From assembly GCF_003002815.1 (NCBI RefSeq), contig NZ_PVTF01000015.1, forward strand, positions 1-64,000: a stretch of DNA of 64,000 nucleotides, read 5' to 3'. This stretch comes from Umezawaea tangerina. Lineage in GTDB: Bacteria; Actinomycetota; Actinomycetes; Mycobacteriales; Pseudonocardiaceae. Shown here piece by piece: positions 1 through 8,463 of this stretch. The notes under the pieces are model-generated. The model was given only the letters and a program-made list of their open reading frames with translations, was not told the origin of the DNA and searched no databases. Both the position numbers and the translations under genes were made by a program. Each line of letters opens with the position of its first letter. Positions within the stretch are counted from its first letter, which is position 1.

Positions 1-645
1 CACGGGACCGGAACGAGGCCGGTGTCCGGCACCACCTGCACAAGGTGATACCCGCCCAACTCCGCCGAACTCCGCGGGGCCGACCGGATCGACCGGCCCC
101 GCACGGTCGCGAACTCCTCTCGTACGAGGGCGCCACAGGGGGCGTGACCGGCCCGAGCCCGGTGCGGCCACGGCCGCACCGGCTCCCAGCATCATTGGAC
201 CGCCGACGGTGGAGGCATCCCGTTGGCGGTGATCCTCACCGGCGGCAACGCCCATGACCCCACCCGACCATTACCACCGGTCACCATTACCACCGATCGA
301 AGCAGCACCGGCCGATACACGGCAGACGCGGGTACACGGCAGACGCGGCCACCCGCCACACCACCCGGACACACTGCCCGGAGACCACATCTACGACAGC
401 AACAACACCACCACACGTTGCGGGACCGAGGCATCACAACGGTTCTGGCCCGGCAGCACACCGCGCACGGTCCAGGCCAGGCGACCCGCGCCGGGTCGCC
501 GAACGCATCAACTCCGGGCTACCGGGCTGCACCGGTACCGGCACCTCCGCATCCGCATCCGCTGGGAACACCACACCGACACCCACCAACCGCTCCCCAA
601 ACCGGACTGCGCACTGATCCGCTACCGGGACTTGCCCCAAGGCCA
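1..645 (+). pseudogene. Decayed IS5-family-type transposase remnant
   Basis: Pieces of an IS5/IS427-type DDE transposase can be read in order on the plus strand but not in a single frame. Frame 3 (about 144-165) gives TGPSPV. Frame 1 (172-270) gives GRTGSQHH and IPLAVILTGGNAHD. Frame 2 (about 290-400) gives PDTLPGD and IYDSN. Frame 1 near 420-470 gives RGITTVLARQHTAHGPG. Frame 2 near 535-640 gives LRIRIRWE and CALIRYR. At least four frame changes are needed, so the gene is dead. The 5' end lies outside the window or is lost. No terminal inverted repeat was identified. It lies directly upstream of the first ku gene. Confidence 0.72.
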
Positions 646-864
646 GGTAGTCGAGGATTTCCGTTCTCCTGCAGAGAAAAGGGCAGGGGGCCAAGGGCCC
701 AAGAACCATGACAGGGACGGGGACAGACAGGAAGAGACGGAGGCACACCACACATCGCCACCACACCCACAGAACTCGGGGGTGGTTGGGCAGGTGGAGT
801 AGTAGGTGGTGCGTGCGGGTGACTTGGGTTCGCACGGGCGTTCGGGGGGTGTTTTGTGGGTGGT
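646..864. other. Non-coding stretch between the IS remnant and ku
   Basis: No credible gene is visible. It starts with a purine-rich run (about 665-750) and ends with a GT-rich stretch leading into the first ku gene. No clear promoter was identified; GGTGGT just before 865 is the only ribosome-binding-like motif. Confidence 0.4.
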
Positions 865-1647
865 ATGAGGGCTTTGTGGCGTGGGGCGGTTTCGTTCGGG
901 TTGGTGTCGATACCGGTGCGGGTGTTCGGGGCTACCGAGGAGCACGGGTTTCGGTTTCATCAGGTGCATCGGGTTGACGGGGGGCAGGTTCGGCATCGGA
1001 AGGTGTGTTCGGTGTGTGGGGAGGAGGTTCCGGCTGAGGAGCTGGGGAAGGGGTATCGGTTGGGGGATGGGCGGTTGGTGGTGGTGGAGCCAGAGGATTT
1101 CGAGGGGTTGCCGTCGTCGTCGGATCACACGATCGATGTGGTCGAGTTCGTGTCCGCGGAGCAGATCGACCCGATCTTCCTGCACCGCAGCTACTTCCTC
1201 CGGCCGGATGAGGTGGGGTTGCCGTCGTACGTCCTGCTGCGGGAGGCGTTGGAGCGGTCTTGGCGGATGGCGGTCGTGAAGATCACGTTGAGGCGACGGG
1301 AGACGTTGGCGGTGGTGAGGCCGCGAGGGGATCTGCTGGTGCTGCACACGCTGCTGTGGCCGGACGAGGTGAGGGATCCGGGGTTCGAGCTGCCCGAGGT
1401 CGGGGCGCGGCCGCAGGAGTTGAAGATGGCGTTGTCGTTGGTGAACTCGATGACGACCGAGTTCGACCACGCGGCGTTCACCGACGACTACCGGGACGCG
1501 TTGGAGGCGGTGATCGAGGCGAAGAGCTCGGGGGCGGTGATACCGGCGGCGCGGGGGCCGGAGGAAACGGGTGCGGTGGATCTGGTGGTGGCGTTGCAGC
1601 GGAGCCTGGAGCGGGTGCGGGAGGGGAAGCAGCCGCCGGTGCGTTAG
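865..1647 (+). CDS. ku: Ku-type DNA end-binding protein (copy 1)
   Basis: Bacterial Ku binds double-strand DNA ends as a ring-shaped dimer and recruits LigD for non-homologous end joining. The 260-residue product starts with MRALWRGAVSFGL, the usual Ku opening, so ATG 865 is preferred over the in-frame ATG 856. The core is complete: EEHGFRFHQVH, VCSVCGEEV, VEFVSAEQIDPIF, LLVLHTLLWPDEV and FTDDYRDAL align throughout with the second copy. It lacks the lysine-rich C-terminal tail of copy 2. Codon use differs visibly from the neighbours: more T-ending codons (GTT, CAT, TTT) and many TTG and GGG. Together with the IS remnant just upstream this suggests a separate origin or relaxed selection. The family call is firm; the role split between the copies is unknown. 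Confidence 0.93.
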   Translation: MRALWRGAVSFGLVSIPVRVFGATEEHGFRFHQVHRVDGGQVRHRKVCSVCGEEVPAEELGKGYRLGDGRLVVVEPEDFEGLPSSSDHTIDVVEFVSAEQIDPIFLHRSYFLRPDEVGLPSYVLLREALERSWRMAVVKITLRRRETLAVVRPRGDLLVLHTLLWPDEVRDPGFELPEVGARPQELKMALSLVNSMTTEFDHAAFTDDYRDALEAVIEAKSSGAVIPAARGPEETGAVDLVVALQRSLERVREGKQPPVR

Positions 1648-1702
1648 TCCGTGTGGGTGACGTGGGAGTGCGCTTTCCGCATTTCCGGGGTAGCAAGTTG
1701 CC

Positions 1703-2539
1703 ATGAGGGCGATCTGGCGCGGGGCGATCTCGTTCGGGCTGGTCACGATCGGTGTGCGGTTGTTCTCGGCCACGGAGGAGCACGACTTCCGGTTCCACCA
1801 GATGCACCGCGAGGACGGCGGTCGCATCAAGTACAGGCGTGTGTGCTCCACGTGCGGTGAAGAGGTGGCGTTCGCCGACATCGCCAAGGGGTACGAGCTG
1901 GACGACGGTCGGGTGGTGATGATCGACAACGAGGACCTGGAGACGTTGCCGATCGAGACGGACCGGTCGATCCAGGTGCTGGAGTTCGTGCCCGTGGAGG
2001 AGATCGACCCGATCTACTTCCAGAAGTCCTACTACCTGGAGCCGGACAAGACCGCGGTGCGGCCGTACGTGCTGCTGCGGACGGCGCTGGAGGACGCGGA
2101 GCGGCTGGCGGTCGTGAAGATCACGATGCGGCAGCGGCAGACGTTGGCGACGCTGCGGGCGCGCGACGACGTGCTGGTGCTGCACACGATGCTGTGGCCC
2201 GACGAGATCCGGCGGCCGGAGTTCGACTTCCTGGGCGGCGACGTGGAGGTGCGGCCGCAGGAGCTGCGGATGGCGGCGTCGCTGGTGGAGAGCATGGTGG
2301 GGTCGTTCGAGGAGGAGGACTTCACCGACGACTACCGGGACGCGATGGAGAAGCTGATCACGGCGAAGGCCGAGGGAGCCGTGCTGCCCGCCACCGAGGA
2401 GTCCGAGGAGAAGGGTGAGGTCATCGACCTGATGACGGCGCTGGAGCGCAGTGTGGAGGCGGCCAAGGCGTCCCGTGCGGAACCGGCGAAACCGGGGAAG
2501 AAGAAGGCGGCGGCGGAGAAGAAGGCCAGCTCCGCCTGA
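1703..2539 (+). CDS. ku: Ku-type DNA end-binding protein (copy 2)
   Basis: This second Ku has 278 residues and starts MRAIWRGAISFGL. The Ku core runs to about residue 250. It is followed by a basic tail (AKPGKKKAAAEKKASSA) of the kind that extends DNA binding in actinobacterial Ku proteins. Codon use is the strongly GC-biased type of the surrounding genes. The stop TGA overlaps the start of the LigD-like gene (TGATG at 2537-2541), so the two are translationally coupled. It sits 55 bp after copy 1. The arrangement ku-ku-ligD fragment-ligD fragment is a non-homologous end-joining cluster; the two Ku copies may form homo- or heterodimers, which the sequence cannot decide. Confidence 0.95.
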   Translation: MRAIWRGAISFGLVTIGVRLFSATEEHDFRFHQMHREDGGRIKYRRVCSTCGEEVAFADIAKGYELDDGRVVMIDNEDLETLPIETDRSIQVLEFVPVEEIDPIYFQKSYYLEPDKTAVRPYVLLRTALEDAERLAVVKITMRQRQTLATLRARDDVLVLHTMLWPDEIRRPEFDFLGGDVEVRPQELRMAASLVESMVGSFEEEDFTDDYRDAMEKLITAKAEGAVLPATEESEEKGEVIDLMTALERSVEAAKASRAEPAKPGKKKAAAEKKASSA

Positions 2540-3636
2540 TGGCGGACCTCTCGGAGTACCGGCGCAAGCGGGATCCCGGTCGCACTCCCGAACCCGTGCC
2601 CGATCCCGCCGTGCTCCCCCACGGCGACGACGACACGTTCGTGATCCAGGAGCACCACGCTTCGTCGCTGCACTGGGACGTGCGGTTGGAACGCGGCGGG
2701 GTGCTGGTGTCGTGGGCGGTGCCGAAGGGGCTGCCGCCGGAGCCGGGGACGATCCGGCTGGCGGTGCGCACCGAGGACCACCCGGTGGAGTACGCGGAGT
2801 TCTCGGGGGTGATCCCGAAGGGCGAGTACGGCGGCGGGGAGATGTTCCTGTGGGACCGCGGCCGGTACGAGACGGTGAAGTGGAGCGACCGCGAGGTCGA
2901 CGTGGTGCTGCACGGGGACCGCGTCGAGGGCGAGTTCGTGTTCTTCCGCCGCGAGGGTTCCGGTGGGGCGTCGAAGGACTGGATGGTGCGGCGGCGGCAC
3001 GTGGCGGCGCGGTCGGACTGGGAGTCGCTGCCGGAGGACCTGCGGCCGATGCTGCCGACGGCCGGGTCGCTGCCCGCGGACGACGCGGGGTGGTCGTACG
3101 AGTTCGCGTGGGACGGCGCGCGGGTGCTGGCGCGGGTCGAGGGCGGCCGGGTGACCCTGTCGACGGGGTCGGGTGAGGACGTGACGGCGGCGTACCCGGA
3201 GCTGCAGGGGCTGGGCGCGCGGTTGGGGATGACGCAGGCGGTGCTGGACGGGGTGGTGGTGGCGTTCGACGGCGGACGGCCGAGCGCCGAGGCGTTGCGG
3301 CGGCGGGTCGGGGTGGACTCGACGGCGCGGGCGCGGAAGCTGGCGAAGGCGACGCCGGTGACCCTGCTGGTGGTCGACGTGCTGCACCTGGAGGGGCGGT
3401 CGACGCTGGGGCTGGCGCACTCCGACCGGCGGGTGCTGCTGGAGGAGCTGGAGCTGGCCGGTCGGCACTGGCTGACTCCCCCGTCGTTCCCCGGTGACGG
3501 GGCGGCGGTCGTGGAGGCCGGGCGGGAGCAGGGGTTGTCGGGGGTGGTGGCGAAGAGGTCGGATTCCCCCTACTCCCCCGGTGCGCGGTCGGCGGACTGG
3601 GTGGTGGTGGCCATCGGGCCCGGTGGCGGTCGGTGA
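2539..3636 (+). CDS. LigD-like 3'-phosphoesterase fused to a catalytically dead ligase domain
   Basis: The N-terminal half (about residues 1-155) is a LigD phosphoesterase domain, which trims 3' phosphate/ribonucleotide ends during end joining. Its catalytic set is intact: H39, H45, D47, R49, H81 and Y85 fit the Pseudomonas LigD residues H42, H48, D50, R52, H84 and Y88 with a constant offset. The C-terminal half (about 168-360) resembles an ATP-dependent ligase adenylation domain (RPMLPTAGSL, AVLDGVVVAF, AKRSDSPYSPG). However, the adenylated lysine of KWDG is A190 (EFAWDG), the LDGE glutamate is V, EGVVAKR has become SGVVAKR, and the motif V lysine is gone (WVVVAIG). No OB-fold follows. Sealing must come from another ligase outside the window, if the pathway works. 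The gene is coupled to ku copy 2 and followed closely by the polymerase gene. Confidence 0.88.
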   Translation: MADLSEYRRKRDPGRTPEPVPDPAVLPHGDDDTFVIQEHHASSLHWDVRLERGGVLVSWAVPKGLPPEPGTIRLAVRTEDHPVEYAEFSGVIPKGEYGGGEMFLWDRGRYETVKWSDREVDVVLHGDRVEGEFVFFRREGSGGASKDWMVRRRHVAARSDWESLPEDLRPMLPTAGSLPADDAGWSYEFAWDGARVLARVEGGRVTLSTGSGEDVTAAYPELQGLGARLGMTQAVLDGVVVAFDGGRPSAEALRRRVGVDSTARARKLAKATPVTLLVVDVLHLEGRSTLGLAHSDRRVLLEELELAGRHWLTPPSFPGDGAAVVEAGREQGLSGVVAKRSDSPYSPGARSADWVVVAIGPGGGR

Positions 3637-3648
3637 CGGAGGTGTGGC

Positions 3649-4560
3649 GTGGGTGAGACGGCGACGGTGCGGGTGGACGGGCGGGTGCTGCGGCTGTCGA
3701 ACCTGGGGAAGGTGCTGTTCCCCGAGCACGGGTTCACCAAGGCCGAGGTGATCGACTACTACTCGCGGATCGCGCCGGTGCTGCTGCCGCACCTGGCGGG
3801 GCGCCCGGTGACGCTGCGCCGGTACCCGGACGGGGTGGACGGGCCGTCGTTCTACGAGAAGAACGTGCCGCGGCACGCGCCGGACTGGGTGAGGACGGTG
3901 CGGATCGAGACGCCGGGCAGCGCGCGGGGCCACGAGTACGCGGACTTCGTGCTGGTGGAGGACCTGCCGACGCTGGTGTGGGTGGCGAACCTGGCGGCGT
4001 TGGAGCTGCACGTGCCGCAGTGGGGTGTGGGGCCGCGCGGCGGGCGGCACACCCCCGACCTGCTGGTGTTCGACCTGGATCCGGGGACGCCCGCGACGGT
4101 GGTGGAGTGCTGCCGGGTGGCGATGCTGGTGCGGGCCGAGCTGGAGCGCGACGGGATGGCGGTGTTCGCGAAGACGAGCGGGTCGAAGGGGATGCAGCTG
4201 TACGCGGCGGTCGAGGTGTCGGCGCCGGAGCGGACCGCGGAGTACGCGAAGGACCTGGCGCAGCGGTTGGCGGCGGAGCACCCCGAGCTGGTCGTGTCGA
4301 CGATGGCGAAGGCGGTGCGGCGCGGCAAGGTCCTGATCGACTGGTCGCAGAACAACCGGGGCAAGACGACGGTGGCGCCGTACTCGTTGCGGGCGCGGTC
4401 GCGGCCCGCGGTGTCGACGCCGGTGTCGTGGGCCGAGGTGGAGGCGTGCGCGAGGGCGGAGGACCTGGTGTTCCTGGCCGCCGACGTGGTGGCGCGGGTG
4501 ACCCACGGCGGGGACCTGTTCGCGGAGCTGCGGGACAAGGCGGTCCGGCTGCCGAAGTGA
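3649..4560 (+). CDS. ligD: LigD polymerase-domain protein (NHEJ primase/polymerase)
   Basis: The 303-residue product is a stand-alone LigD POL domain of the archaeo-eukaryotic primase superfamily. It fills gaps with a preference for ribonucleotides during end joining. Metal ligands are present: D142 and D144 in LLVFDLDPG, and D231 in LIDWSQNNRGKT. Other hallmarks are LSNLGKVLFPEHGFTK at the start, PSFYEKNVPRH and the SGSKGMQLY loop. The start is GTG 3649, preceded by GGAGGTG at 3639-3645. It lies 12 bp after the phosphoesterase/pseudo-ligase gene and is almost certainly co-transcribed with the ku genes. The three activities of a canonical LigD are split here over separate genes, with the ligase function missing. 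Confidence 0.94.
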   Translation: MGETATVRVDGRVLRLSNLGKVLFPEHGFTKAEVIDYYSRIAPVLLPHLAGRPVTLRRYPDGVDGPSFYEKNVPRHAPDWVRTVRIETPGSARGHEYADFVLVEDLPTLVWVANLAALELHVPQWGVGPRGGRHTPDLLVFDLDPGTPATVVECCRVAMLVRAELERDGMAVFAKTSGSKGMQLYAAVEVSAPERTAEYAKDLAQRLAAEHPELVVSTMAKAVRRGKVLIDWSQNNRGKTTVAPYSLRARSRPAVSTPVSWAEVEACARAEDLVFLAADVVARVTHGGDLFAELRDKAVRLPK

Positions 4561-4600
4561 CCGCGCTACCCTGGACGGCTGCCTACCGGAGGGGATGGTC

Positions 4601-5170
4601 ATGCCTGAGTCCGCCGAGTCCATGGAGGACCGGTTGCGGAAGGTGTTCGTCGAGGAGCCGCCCAGGCTGGACTCGACGGTGACGCTCGTCGAGTACGACC
4701 CGGCGTGGCCGGGTCTGTTCCGGCGTGAGGAGGAGCGGATCCGGGCGGTGCTGGGCCCGGTCGCGGTGGTGGTGGAGCACATCGGGTCGACGTCGGTGCC
4801 GGGGCTGGCGGCGAAGCCGATCGTGGACGTGGTGCTGGGGGTGCCGGACTCCGCGGACGAGGACGCCTACCTGCCCGCGTTGGAGGCGGCGGGGTACGTG
4901 CTGAGGATCCGGGAGCCGGAGGCCGACGAGCACCGGCTGTTCAAGGGGCCAGACACGGACGTCAACCTGCACGTGTACACGGCGGGGCACCCGGAGATCG
5001 GGCGGTGCCTGCGGTTCCGGGACCGGTTGCGGTCGGTGGACGCCGAGCGCGAGCTCTACGAGGCGACCAAGCGGGGGTTGGCCGCGCGGACGTGGTCCTA
5101 CGTCCAGGAGTACGCGGACGCGAAGACCGAGGTGGTCGAGGGGATCCTGGGGCGTGCGGGGAACCGGTGA
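4601..5170 (+). CDS. GrpB family protein (UPF0157, nucleotidyltransferase fold)
   Basis: GrpB proteins are a widespread nucleotidyltransferase-like family with no settled reaction. The family signature is clear: HIGSTSVPGLAAKPIVDV in the middle, preceded by VEYDPAWPGLF and followed by HRLFKGPDTDVNLHVY. The product has 189 residues, usual for the family. ATG 4601 was chosen over ATG 4595 because GGAGGGG (4588-4594) abuts the earlier ATG but has normal spacing to the later one. The gene follows the NHEJ genes in the same direction but has its own ribosome site, so membership in that operon is not shown. Its stop codon lies inside the loop of a strong hairpin. Confidence 0.87.
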   Translation: MPESAESMEDRLRKVFVEEPPRLDSTVTLVEYDPAWPGLFRREEERIRAVLGPVAVVVEHIGSTSVPGLAAKPIVDVVLGVPDSADEDAYLPALEAAGYVLRIREPEADEHRLFKGPDTDVNLHVYTAGHPEIGRCLRFRDRLRSVDAERELYEATKRGLAARTWSYVQEYADAKTEVVEGILGRAGNR

Positions 5171-5184
5171 GTTCCCCGCACGCC
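5151..5184. terminator. Bidirectional hairpin terminator
   Basis: A perfect 14-bp stem, GGCGTGCGGGGAAC (5151-5164) with GTTCCCCGCACGCC (5171-5184), has a 6-nt loop that contains the GrpB stop codon. It sits between two converging genes, and no U-run follows on either strand. Confidence 0.65.
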
Positions 5185-5191
5185 CTGCGGG

Positions 5192-7330
5192 TCAGCCGAG
5201 GCGGCAGCCGGACAGGATGATCTCCTGGCCCAGCAGGGTGCGGACGCGGATGGCGTTCTGCACGAGCTGGCCGCTCGGGGTGGTGGTGGTCTCGTTGTAG
5301 AAGACCTGGGCGACGCCGGGGATGCCGAGGGATCCGGAGCCGGTGCCGATGGGTGTGCCGTTGATGGTGCCGACGCGGGAAGACCCGAACACGCCGGGCG
5401 CGCCGGACTCGCAGCGGCTCTCGATGTTGGCGATGGTGATGGCGCCGCCCAGCAGGGAGGCGCCGTCCACCTTGGCGGTGGCGACGGTGGTGCCGGTGGC
5501 GGCGTCCAGCGCGCAGTCGGCGTGCAGGGCCTGCACGGTGGCCAGGCCGAGGACGGTCACGGTGGCGACGGTCTTGTCCTCGTTGGGCGGGCAGGTGGCG
5601 TGCGGGGTCTTGGCCACGGTGACCAGGCCGGTGGCGGCCAGGGCGAAGGCCTCGCCGCGCAGGTAGATGACGACCTTGACCACGGCGGTGGCCGAGGCGC
5701 CGTCGTCGTCGGTGACGGTCACCAGGACGTTGTGCGCGCCCAGGGCGGTGAACGGGTGGGTGGTGGCGCAGGTGCCGGAGCCCGGAGCCTGGGTGACGGT
5801 GCCCGCGACGACGGGGGTGCCGTCGGCGAAGTCGACCGTGCAGGTGTGGGTGTCGTTGGTGGCGATGTCGGTGAACGGCGCGGTGAAGGTGACCGGGGTG
5901 CCGCGGGTGACCAGGGCGCCCGCGGTGGGCGCGGTGATCGTGACGGCGGGTGCGACGTTGGTCAGGGTGAGCGTCGTGGTCCTGGCTACGGCGGGGTTGA
6001 TGCCGTCGTTCGCCGTCAGGGTGAGGGTGTAGACGCCGTCGTCGGTGCACTTGACCGTCGTGGACTGGGCGGCGGCGTTGCCGAAGGCGCAGGTGGCCCC
6101 CGCGTCGACCCCCGAGGCCGGGGCGATCGTCCACGCGGTGGTCAGGCTCGGACCGTCGGGATCGGTGACGGTCCCGGCGAGGGTGACGTTCGTGCCCTCC
6201 TGCCCGGCGTACGGGCCGCCGATGACGACGACCGGGGGCGCGTTGATGGTGATCGTGTGGCAGTCGGTCACGGTGCCGTCGCCGCCGCCGTCGGTGCCCG
6301 CGGCGGTGACGCACAGCTGGTGGCTGCCCGCGCCGAGGGCCGCGGTCGTGGTCGTGTAGGTGACCGAGGCGGGCCCGTCCTGCGGCAGGCCGGGGGTGGT
6401 CGCGGTGATCGGGGCCGGGGCGCCGCCGTCGACGCGCAGGGACAGCGCGGTGAGCTTGGCGGAGATGACGCCGGGCAGGATCGACGGCAGCTGGGCGACG
6501 TCGGGGACGTTGGTGCACGTGCCGCCGGTGGCGTCGGCGATCTGCTGGAGGGTGTCCGCGCCGCTGCCGCAGGAGGAGCCGGTGCCGACGGCGAAGGTGA
6601 AGTAGTCGATGTCGGCGGGCACGGCGCCCAGGGGCCCGGCGATGGCGGGGCCGTTGTTCATGCCGTCGGACAGGAACACCACGATGCGCTGCGGTGTGGT
6701 GGTGGCCGCCGCGACGGTCGTGGACTTGCTGATGCCGTCGGCGAAGTTGGTCGAGCCGCCGATGCTGCGGGCGGAGAACCGGGTGAGGCCGCCGGTGGGG
6801 CTGTTGGTGGCGGAGGTCAGGACCTCCTCGACGTCGCGGGTGCCGTTGCCGTTGTCGTCGGTGGCGGGGCCGGTGACCAGCTGGTCTCCCCCGGCGGGCT
6901 TGACGTCGGCGGTGGCGCCGACCTGGCCGAACGCCGCGACGCCGACCTGCCCCACGGTCCCCAGGCCCACGGCCTGCGCGTTGAGGGCGCGGGCCGCGGT
7001 GACCTCGCAGTCGAGGACCTGGTTGGGGGCGCCGTCGCCGTTCTGGTCTCCCCCGCACCCGGCCGCCACCCCGGAGGTGGTGCTGCCGGAGACGTCGAGG
7101 ACGTAGGTGATGGAGGTGTTCGCGACCGGCTGGGCCTGGCCCACCGAGGCGGTGCCGGTGACGGTGACCGGTCCGGCCGGTAAGACGGCGCCGTCGGCGG
7201 GTGTGCTGATGGTCGTGGCGATCCCGGTGCCGCCGGGGAGGTTGCCGTCGACCGCGGAGGCGGGTGGAGCGGTGGTGATCACGAGGGCGATGGTCGCCAG
7301 GGTGGCGGTCGCCGTGGTTCTGAGCGTCAT
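5192..7330 (-). CDS. Secreted von Willebrand factor A protein with PKD-like/Ig-like domains
   Basis: A signal peptide is evident (basic MTLR start, hydrophobic stretch, APPASA at about residues 21-26), so the 712-residue protein is exported. A vWA domain follows (about 70-310) with an apparent metal-ion site: DVSGST at 79-84, the GGSTNFADG threonine and the LSDGMNN aspartate. Next come two or three beta-sandwich repeats (about 370-560). They show PPVVVIGGPYAGQEG and VTDPDG, as in PKD-type domains, and DDGVYTLTLTANDG. The last 130 residues are a separate cysteine-containing beta domain with AKVDGASLLGGAITI, similar to domains in other actinobacterial secreted proteins. There is no LPXTG or membrane anchor. 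It probably acts in adhesion or envelope binding, but no substrate can be named. Confidence 0.82.
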   Translation of the reverse strand: MTLRTTATATLATIALVITTAPPASAVDGNLPGGTGIATTISTPADGAVLPAGPVTVTGTASVGQAQPVANTSITYVLDVSGSTTSGVAAGCGGDQNGDGAPNQVLDCEVTAARALNAQAVGLGTVGQVGVAAFGQVGATADVKPAGGDQLVTGPATDDNGNGTRDVEEVLTSATNSPTGGLTRFSARSIGGSTNFADGISKSTTVAAATTTPQRIVVFLSDGMNNGPAIAGPLGAVPADIDYFTFAVGTGSSCGSGADTLQQIADATGGTCTNVPDVAQLPSILPGVISAKLTALSLRVDGGAPAPITATTPGLPQDGPASVTYTTTTAALGAGSHQLCVTAAGTDGGGDGTVTDCHTITINAPPVVVIGGPYAGQEGTNVTLAGTVTDPDGPSLTTAWTIAPASGVDAGATCAFGNAAAQSTTVKCTDDGVYTLTLTANDGINPAVARTTTLTLTNVAPAVTITAPTAGALVTRGTPVTFTAPFTDIATNDTHTCTVDFADGTPVVAGTVTQAPGSGTCATTHPFTALGAHNVLVTVTDDDGASATAVVKVVIYLRGEAFALAATGLVTVAKTPHATCPPNEDKTVATVTVLGLATVQALHADCALDAATGTTVATAKVDGASLLGGAITIANIESRCESGAPGVFGSSRVGTINGTPIGTGSGSLGIPGVAQVFYNETTTTPSGQLVQNAIRVRTLLGQEIILSGCRLG

Positions 7331-7483
7331 ATGCCTTCCTCACTGGTGGTGACCGTGGCCGCCGGGGTGGGTGACCACGGTGGGAGGAGGGCAGCGCTGT
7401 TCGGACGAATACGGAGCGATCCTCACGTCCGGCAACGCCAGGCACGGGGTGGACGCAACGACCACCCGTTCGGCCCCACGGGT

Positions 7484-8323
7484 TCAGTGCGGGAAGTCGG
7501 CGAGCCGCTTCACCAGGTGGTCCGGGTCGTCGAGCCACGGGAAGTGCCCGCCGCCGGGCTGCACCGAGAGGGTCGCGCCGGGGATCAGGTCGACGAGCTC
7601 GGCGCACCGGTAAGTCGGGGCGATGGGGTCGGCGTCCCCGACGTGCACCAGCAGCGGGACGTCGAGCTCCATCAGGGCGCGCCTGGTGTGCCCCGGGGCG
7701 AAGGCGCCCTCGGCCCAGTACCCGCGCAGCGCCTCCGGCGACCGCTCCCCCGCTTCGGCCTCGGCGTGCGCGCGGGCAGCGGCGTCCCAGCGGCCGTAGA
7801 ACAGGGGCGCGGCGCGGACCCGCGCGGACGGTTCGTCCGCACCGGTGTGCAGCAGCTCCAGCGCCGCGGTCGCGTCGGCGAACCAGGGTTCGCCCGAGCG
7901 GGACGCCAGGTAGCGGGCCCGGTCCTCGGTGGTCGGGGTGAGGTCGACCGCGCGCAGCGCCGGGGAGAGCAGGACGAGGGACCGCAGCCGGTCGGTGTGG
8001 TCGACGGCGTAGGCCATGGCGATCCCGGCACCGGCCGCGTGGCCGAGCACGTCGACGCGGCCCAGGCCCAGGTGCCCGCGCAGCGCCTCGACGTCGTGGG
8101 CGAGGCGGTCGCGGCGGTAGGTGGCCGGGTCGGCGGGGGCGTCGGAGTCGCCGGTCCCCCGGTTGTCCAGCACCACCAGCTGCCGGTGTTCGGACAGCCC
8201 GCCGAGGTCGCCCAGGTAGGAGCCCGCGCGGCCCGCGCCGCCGGGCAGGCACAGCAGCGGCCGCCCGGTGCCGGTCACGCGGTAGGCCAGCTCGGTGCCG
8301 TCGTAGGAGGTGAACCGCGCCAT
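7484..8323 (-). CDS. Alpha/beta hydrolase-fold protein lacking the nucleophile serine
   Basis: The 279-residue product is a proline-iminopeptidase/haloperoxidase-type alpha/beta hydrolase. It has the oxyanion loop LCLPGGAGRAGSY, VLDNRGTGDSDAP, the acid in HVGDADPIAP and the histidine in QPGGGHFPWLDDP. The nucleophile elbow reads GHAAGAG, with alanine 96 (codon GCG) where the family has serine (GHSAGAG). All other parts look intact, so the protein is either a non-hydrolytic binding or sensor homologue or recently inactivated. It is divergent from the PPOX gene downstream in coordinate. No operon partner is visible. Confidence 0.85.
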   Translation of the reverse strand: MARFTSYDGTELAYRVTGTGRPLLCLPGGAGRAGSYLGDLGGLSEHRQLVVLDNRGTGDSDAPADPATYRRDRLAHDVEALRGHLGLGRVDVLGHAAGAGIAMAYAVDHTDRLRSLVLLSPALRAVDLTPTTEDRARYLASRSGEPWFADATAALELLHTGADEPSARVRAAPLFYGRWDAAARAHAEAEAGERSPEALRGYWAEGAFAPGHTRRALMELDVPLLVHVGDADPIAPTYRCAELVDLIPGATLSVQPGGGHFPWLDDPDHLVKRLADFPH

Positions 8324-8450
8324 GCCGTCATCCTGCCGCAGCCGGGGTGCCCGTGCCGCCCCCAGACCCCCAGGCGAGGCGGTCGACCCGAGCCGCGCCG
8401 GCGCGTCCAGGTAACCGCCGTGGCATCCGGCCGCCGATGACCCGGCGGCC

Positions 8451-8456
8451 TAGGGT
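8451..8456 (+). promoter_or_regulatory. -10 box TAGGGT of a leaderless promoter
   Basis: TAGGGT ends 7 nt before ATG 8464, which places the predicted transcription start at or next to the start codon. No ribosome-binding site is present. Confidence 0.55.
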
Positions 8457-8463
8457 GGTCGGT

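Noticed and set aside
2332-4782. An 816-codon minus-strand frame antisense to the LigD genes
   Set aside because: Low-complexity H/P/R-rich translation and no recognised domain; the plus strand carries the NHEJ motifs.
4962-8252. A very long open frame (about 1096 codons) on the minus strand across the vWA gene and hydrolase
   Set aside because: It is a high-GC frame shadow: arginine/proline/histidine-rich with no domain, opposite or overlapping real genes with clear motifs.
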